NCBI GenBank assembly: GCA_002403445.1
Contig: DHHU01000053.1
Location: forward strand, 11,791-29,695
DNA: 17,905 nucleotides
DNA from: Salinisphaeraceae bacterium UBA4764
GTDB taxonomy: Bacteria > Pseudomonadota > Gammaproteobacteria > Nevskiales > Salinisphaeraceae
Reading direction: 5' to 3'
Numbering within the stretch: position 1 is the stretch's first letter; every line of letters begins with the position of its first letter. The notes below the pieces were generated by a model. That model searched no databases, had not been told where the DNA came from, and saw only the letters and a list, made by a program, of their open reading frames with translations. Below, piece after piece: positions 15,435 to 17,905 of the stretch. A program made the translations under genes and the position numbers.

Positions 15435-16907
15435 CTATTCGTCCTGCCAGCGGCGGCCATCGCGGTCGATAAGCAAAAATGCGTCCGGCGGCCCCCAGCT
15501 ACCGGCCATGTAGGATTGGACGTGTTGACGCGAGTCTTGCCAGGCCGAGGCGATCTGGTCGATCCATTGCCAAGCACCTTCAACTTCGTCGCGCCGCATA
15601 AACAGCGCCGGATTACCGCGCAACACTTCCATCAGCAGTCGTTCGTAGGAATCCGGATAGCGCACATCGAATTCATCGGAAAAACTCAGATTCAACGGCA
15701 CCGAGGTCATGCGAAAACCACCCGGCCCGGGATCTTTGGTCATCAATTTGAGATTGACGCCTTCCTCGGGCTGAAGCGTCAACGTCAGCGTGTTCGGATC
15801 GAGCGGTTGCTCCCCGAAAATCGAGTGCGGCACGGGCTTGAACTGGAACACGATTTTCGACGATTTGCGCGGCATGCGCTTGCCGGTGCGTAAGTAGAAT
15901 GGGGTATCACGCCAGCGCCAGCTGTCCAACTCGGCTTTTATGGCCACGAATGTCTCGGCCGATAGCTCGCGGTCCGGTCCGGCCTCGTCGCCATAGGCCG
16001 GCACCGGATTTCCATCGATCATGCCGGCAGAATATCGTCCGCGCACGGTCACTTTCGAGGCATTGTCCGGGGTCACTGGTCGCAGCGCTCGTAACACCTT
16101 CATTTTTTCGTTGCGGATGTCATCATGATTTAAGCTAGCGGGAGGCTCCATCGCCACAAGACACAACAACTGCAGCATGTGGTTCTGCACCATGTCGCGC
16201 AGCGCCCCGGTCTGCTCGTAAAAATCGAGCCGGGTATCCACGCCCAGATCCTCAGCCACGGTGATCTGCACGTGATCGATGTGGTTGCGGTTCCAGACCG
16301 GTTCGAATATCGAATTGCCAAAGCGCAGCGCCAATAGGTTTTGAACCGCTTCCTTGCCCAGATAATGGTCGATTCGAAAGATGCGCGACTCGTCGAAGAC
16401 CGCACCCACGGCGTCATTGATGGCACGCGCCGAATTCTCATCAAAACCCACGGGTTTTTCCAGCACGATGCGCGCCGAGTCGGTCGCTAGGCCCCGCTCG
16501 GCCAATGCGCCCGCAATAGAACCATAAAGCTGTGGTGTGGTGGCTAGATAGAACACTCTCACCCGACCGCCGGGTTCAGAGCCGAGCTTTTCTGCCAGTC
16601 CCGACCAGCCTGTGTTACTCGATACATCGACCGACTGATACCCCAACCTGGCCACAAACCGTTGCCAGACCTCGTCGTCGGGAATCCTTTCATCGAGATG
16701 TTCGGCCAGTGCTTCGGAGACCCACTGAACATAGTCGTTATCCGAATAATCCCGACGCGACACACCGATAATCCGGCTGTCCTCCGACAACTGGCCATCG
16801 CGGTCGCGATGATAGAGCGCGGGCAACAACTTGCGTGCGGCAAGGTCGCCGGTTCCGCCCAGAATCACCAGATCAAACGGCGGGACGGGAATGAATTCGG
16901 CGGGCAT
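15435..16907 (-). CDS. zwf: Glucose-6-phosphate 1-dehydrogenase
   Basis: 490 residues (491 in E. coli). It oxidises glucose-6-phosphate to 6-phosphogluconolactone with NADP+ or NAD+, feeding both the Entner-Doudoroff and oxidative pentose phosphate routes. LGGTGDLAARKLLPAL (about 16-31) is the dinucleotide-binding start. EKPVGFD (150-156) and the substrate/catalytic motif RIDHYLGKE (178-186), with His181, are intact. The frame is open 36 codons further upstream, but MPAEFIPVPPFDLVILGGTG is the family-like start; its ribosome binding site is weak. It heads the zwf-pgl-edd operon and diverges from the methyltransferase gene across about 200 bases. No hexR regulator or gnd adjoins it. Confidence 0.96.
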   Translation of the reverse strand: MPAEFIPVPPFDLVILGGTGDLAARKLLPALYHRDRDGQLSEDSRIIGVSRRDYSDNDYVQWVSEALAEHLDERIPDDEVWQRFVARLGYQSVDVSSNTGWSGLAEKLGSEPGGRVRVFYLATTPQLYGSIAGALAERGLATDSARIVLEKPVGFDENSARAINDAVGAVFDESRIFRIDHYLGKEAVQNLLALRFGNSIFEPVWNRNHIDHVQITVAEDLGVDTRLDFYEQTGALRDMVQNHMLQLLCLVAMEPPASLNHDDIRNEKMKVLRALRPVTPDNASKVTVRGRYSAGMIDGNPVPAYGDEAGPDRELSAETFVAIKAELDSWRWRDTPFYLRTGKRMPRKSSKIVFQFKPVPHSIFGEQPLDPNTLTLTLQPEEGVNLKLMTKDPGPGGFRMTSVPLNLSFSDEFDVRYPDSYERLLMEVLRGNPALFMRRDEVEGAWQWIDQIASAWQDSRQHVQSYMAGSWGPPDAFLLIDRDGRRWQDE

Positions 16908-16982
16908 AGGTACCGTGGAGCAAAGGTGGAGACTTAATTGTAACGCTGAAGCTATTGTGGGGGTATTTTTCTGAATGCAGTG

Positions 16983-16992
16983 GGTCTTGACC
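16983..16992. promoter_or_regulatory. short palindrome in the zwf upstream region
   Basis: GGTC-TT-GACC is a perfect 4-bp inverted repeat in the 198-base divergent region between zwf and the methyltransferase gene. It lies about 75 bases upstream of the zwf start, where an operator could act. At this length chance is a real possibility. I see no good sigma-70 promoter pair on either strand here; GATAAT at 17035-17040 (+) has no matching -35 element. Confidence 0.2.
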
Positions 16993-17105
16993 TTACGCTC
17001 AGGCCAAAAGCTCACTAACTAGCCTACGGTGCGCGATAATGGCGACGGTGTCCGAAAACTTGGGCACGCAAATCTGCTACGAATAACAACCGACTGGAAC
17101 ACCTG

Positions 17106-17834
17106 ATGCGGGCTATTGAACGATCGAGCTGGTTTTTATTCCGCTATAGAAATATCGTTTTCCCCGTTCTGCTGATCGGACTACTCTTCCTGTTTCCACC
17201 GATTCCGTCGACCACTGGCCCGACGGTTGCATTAACTGCTCTGGGATTGGTGCTGCTGGTGGTCGGACAGGGCTTGCGCCTCATAACGATCGGGATTGGC
17301 TTGGACTATATCTGGCGAAGCGGCATAAACAGACAGTTCTACGCCAACAATCTAGTGACCGGCGGTCTATTCGAGCATTGCCGCAATCCTATGTACACCG
17401 GGAATGTATTGATCGCCACCGGGTTTATGGTGCTCACGGCTAACGCCTGGACCATTATTATCGGCAGCCTCGCGAGCTATCTGATCTATGCGGCCATCAT
17501 CCACGGCGAAGAATGTTACCTAGCGCGCGAGTTTGGCGCGGCCTTCGCCCACTATTGCGCGGATGTGCCGCGCTGGCCGCCACGCCTTCGCGGCTTGCTG
17601 ACCAAACTGCGCACTTATCCTTTCGACTGGCAAGCAGTGATCGTTCGTGAATACGGCACAATGTTCACCACGGCACTCACGGCGCTTATCATCCTGGGTG
17701 TCAAATCGGCGCGTGCAGACCACTGGTCTGCCAGCGCGCCAGGTTATGTCGCAGCGGCCGTCATACTGACTTTTTTGTATGCTCTAGCACGCTATCTGAA
17801 AAAATCACGCCGGTTGCGTGCACGTCGAAGCTAA
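17106..17834 (+). CDS. Membrane methyltransferase of the isoprenylcysteine carboxyl methyltransferase type
   Basis: 242 residues with several hydrophobic helices (about 16-31, 39-66, 99-117, 117-133, 187-200, 212-230). The signature of the ICMT / phospholipid methyltransferase superfamily is present: NNLVTGGLFEHCRNPMYTGN (81-100), where RNPMY and the preceding glycine contact S-adenosylmethionine, followed by GEECYLAREFGAAFAHYCAD (134-153) and VPRW (154-157). The double glutamate and the FG...Y...VPRW pattern are conserved. Family members methylate isoprenylcysteines, phosphatidylethanolamine or other lipids, and bacterial substrates are mostly unknown, so none is assigned. An extra C-terminal part with two helices and a basic tail (KKSRRLRARRS) extends beyond the core. 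GGA lies about 8 bases before ATG 17106. Confidence 0.82.
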   Translation: MRAIERSSWFLFRYRNIVFPVLLIGLLFLFPPIPSTTGPTVALTALGLVLLVVGQGLRLITIGIGLDYIWRSGINRQFYANNLVTGGLFEHCRNPMYTGNVLIATGFMVLTANAWTIIIGSLASYLIYAAIIHGEECYLAREFGAAFAHYCADVPRWPPRLRGLLTKLRTYPFDWQAVIVREYGTMFTTALTALIILGVKSARADHWSASAPGYVAAAVILTFLYALARYLKKSRRLRARRS

Positions 17835-17905
17835 GTTGTGACCCATGATTGAAAGTCACCGAAAAGTTTCAGCCAAAGAATCTGTCTTCGATGACAACTG
17901 AGAAG

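Noticed and set aside
15141..15893. 250-codon plus-strand frame opposite pgl and zwf
   Set aside because: It spans two real minus-strand genes with clear motifs and has no motif of its own.
17835..17905. Terminator or gene start after the methyltransferase
   Set aside because: Only a 5-bp GTGAC/GTCAC inverted repeat is present, without a T-run, and no supported coding start before the window ends.
1..17905. Mobile element, CRISPR array, tRNA or genomic island
   Set aside because: No transposase, integrase, direct-repeat array or tRNA-like fold was seen, and gene content is core throughout.

Overview
The window is ordinary, densely packed chromosome from a gammaproteobacterium. The gene content (rpoN-hpf-ptsN-rapZ, pmbA, mpl, rnd, a short adk, a pyrophosphate-dependent phosphofructokinase, a zwf-pgl-edd-eda set) and the moderately GC-rich codon use fit the Xanthomonadales / Nevskiales / Salinisphaerales part of the class. 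That placement is inference from gene content and protein motifs. I see no phage, insertion sequence, tRNA, rRNA or CRISPR.

Layout. Positions 1-3359 (+) hold the last codons of rpoN, then hpf, ptsN, rapZ and mgtE. This is the conserved nitrogen-PTS neighbourhood, with two oddities. The EIIA-Ntr protein has arginine where the phosphorylated histidine should be, and the NPr gene often found after rapZ is missing. Positions 3452-6891 (-) hold a five-helix membrane protein of unknown function, mpl (murein peptide recycling) and pmbA (TldE protease subunit), read in that order; the first two are separated by one base. Rnd (6922-8046, +) diverges from the membrane protein and converges on adk (8081-8638, -). 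Pfp and ppa (8809-10669, +) follow, and both handle pyrophosphate. A Tat-exported molybdoenzyme of the sulfite oxidase family lies convergent to ppa (10718-11758, -). From 16907 down to 11959 (-) comes the complete Entner-Doudoroff set: zwf, pgl and edd tightly packed, then a 303-base gap with a possible own promoter and operator, then eda. A membrane methyltransferase of the isoprenylcysteine carboxyl methyltransferase type (17106-17834, +) is divergent from zwf.

How it fits together. The right half is a central-carbon block. Glucose-6-phosphate can go to pyruvate and glyceraldehyde-3-phosphate through Zwf, Pgl, Edd and Eda, while Pfp interconverts fructose-6-phosphate and fructose-1,6-bisphosphate using pyrophosphate instead of ATP. 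Ppa, beside it, destroys the same pyrophosphate. The left half is regulatory and housekeeping: sigma-54, ribosome hibernation, a PTS-derived regulator that probably no longer carries phosphate, RapZ and a magnesium channel.

I found no clearly new multi-gene system. The best leads are the altered EIIA-Ntr, the unknown membrane protein coupled to mpl, the pfp-ppa pair, and two structured intergenic regions on either side of eda.
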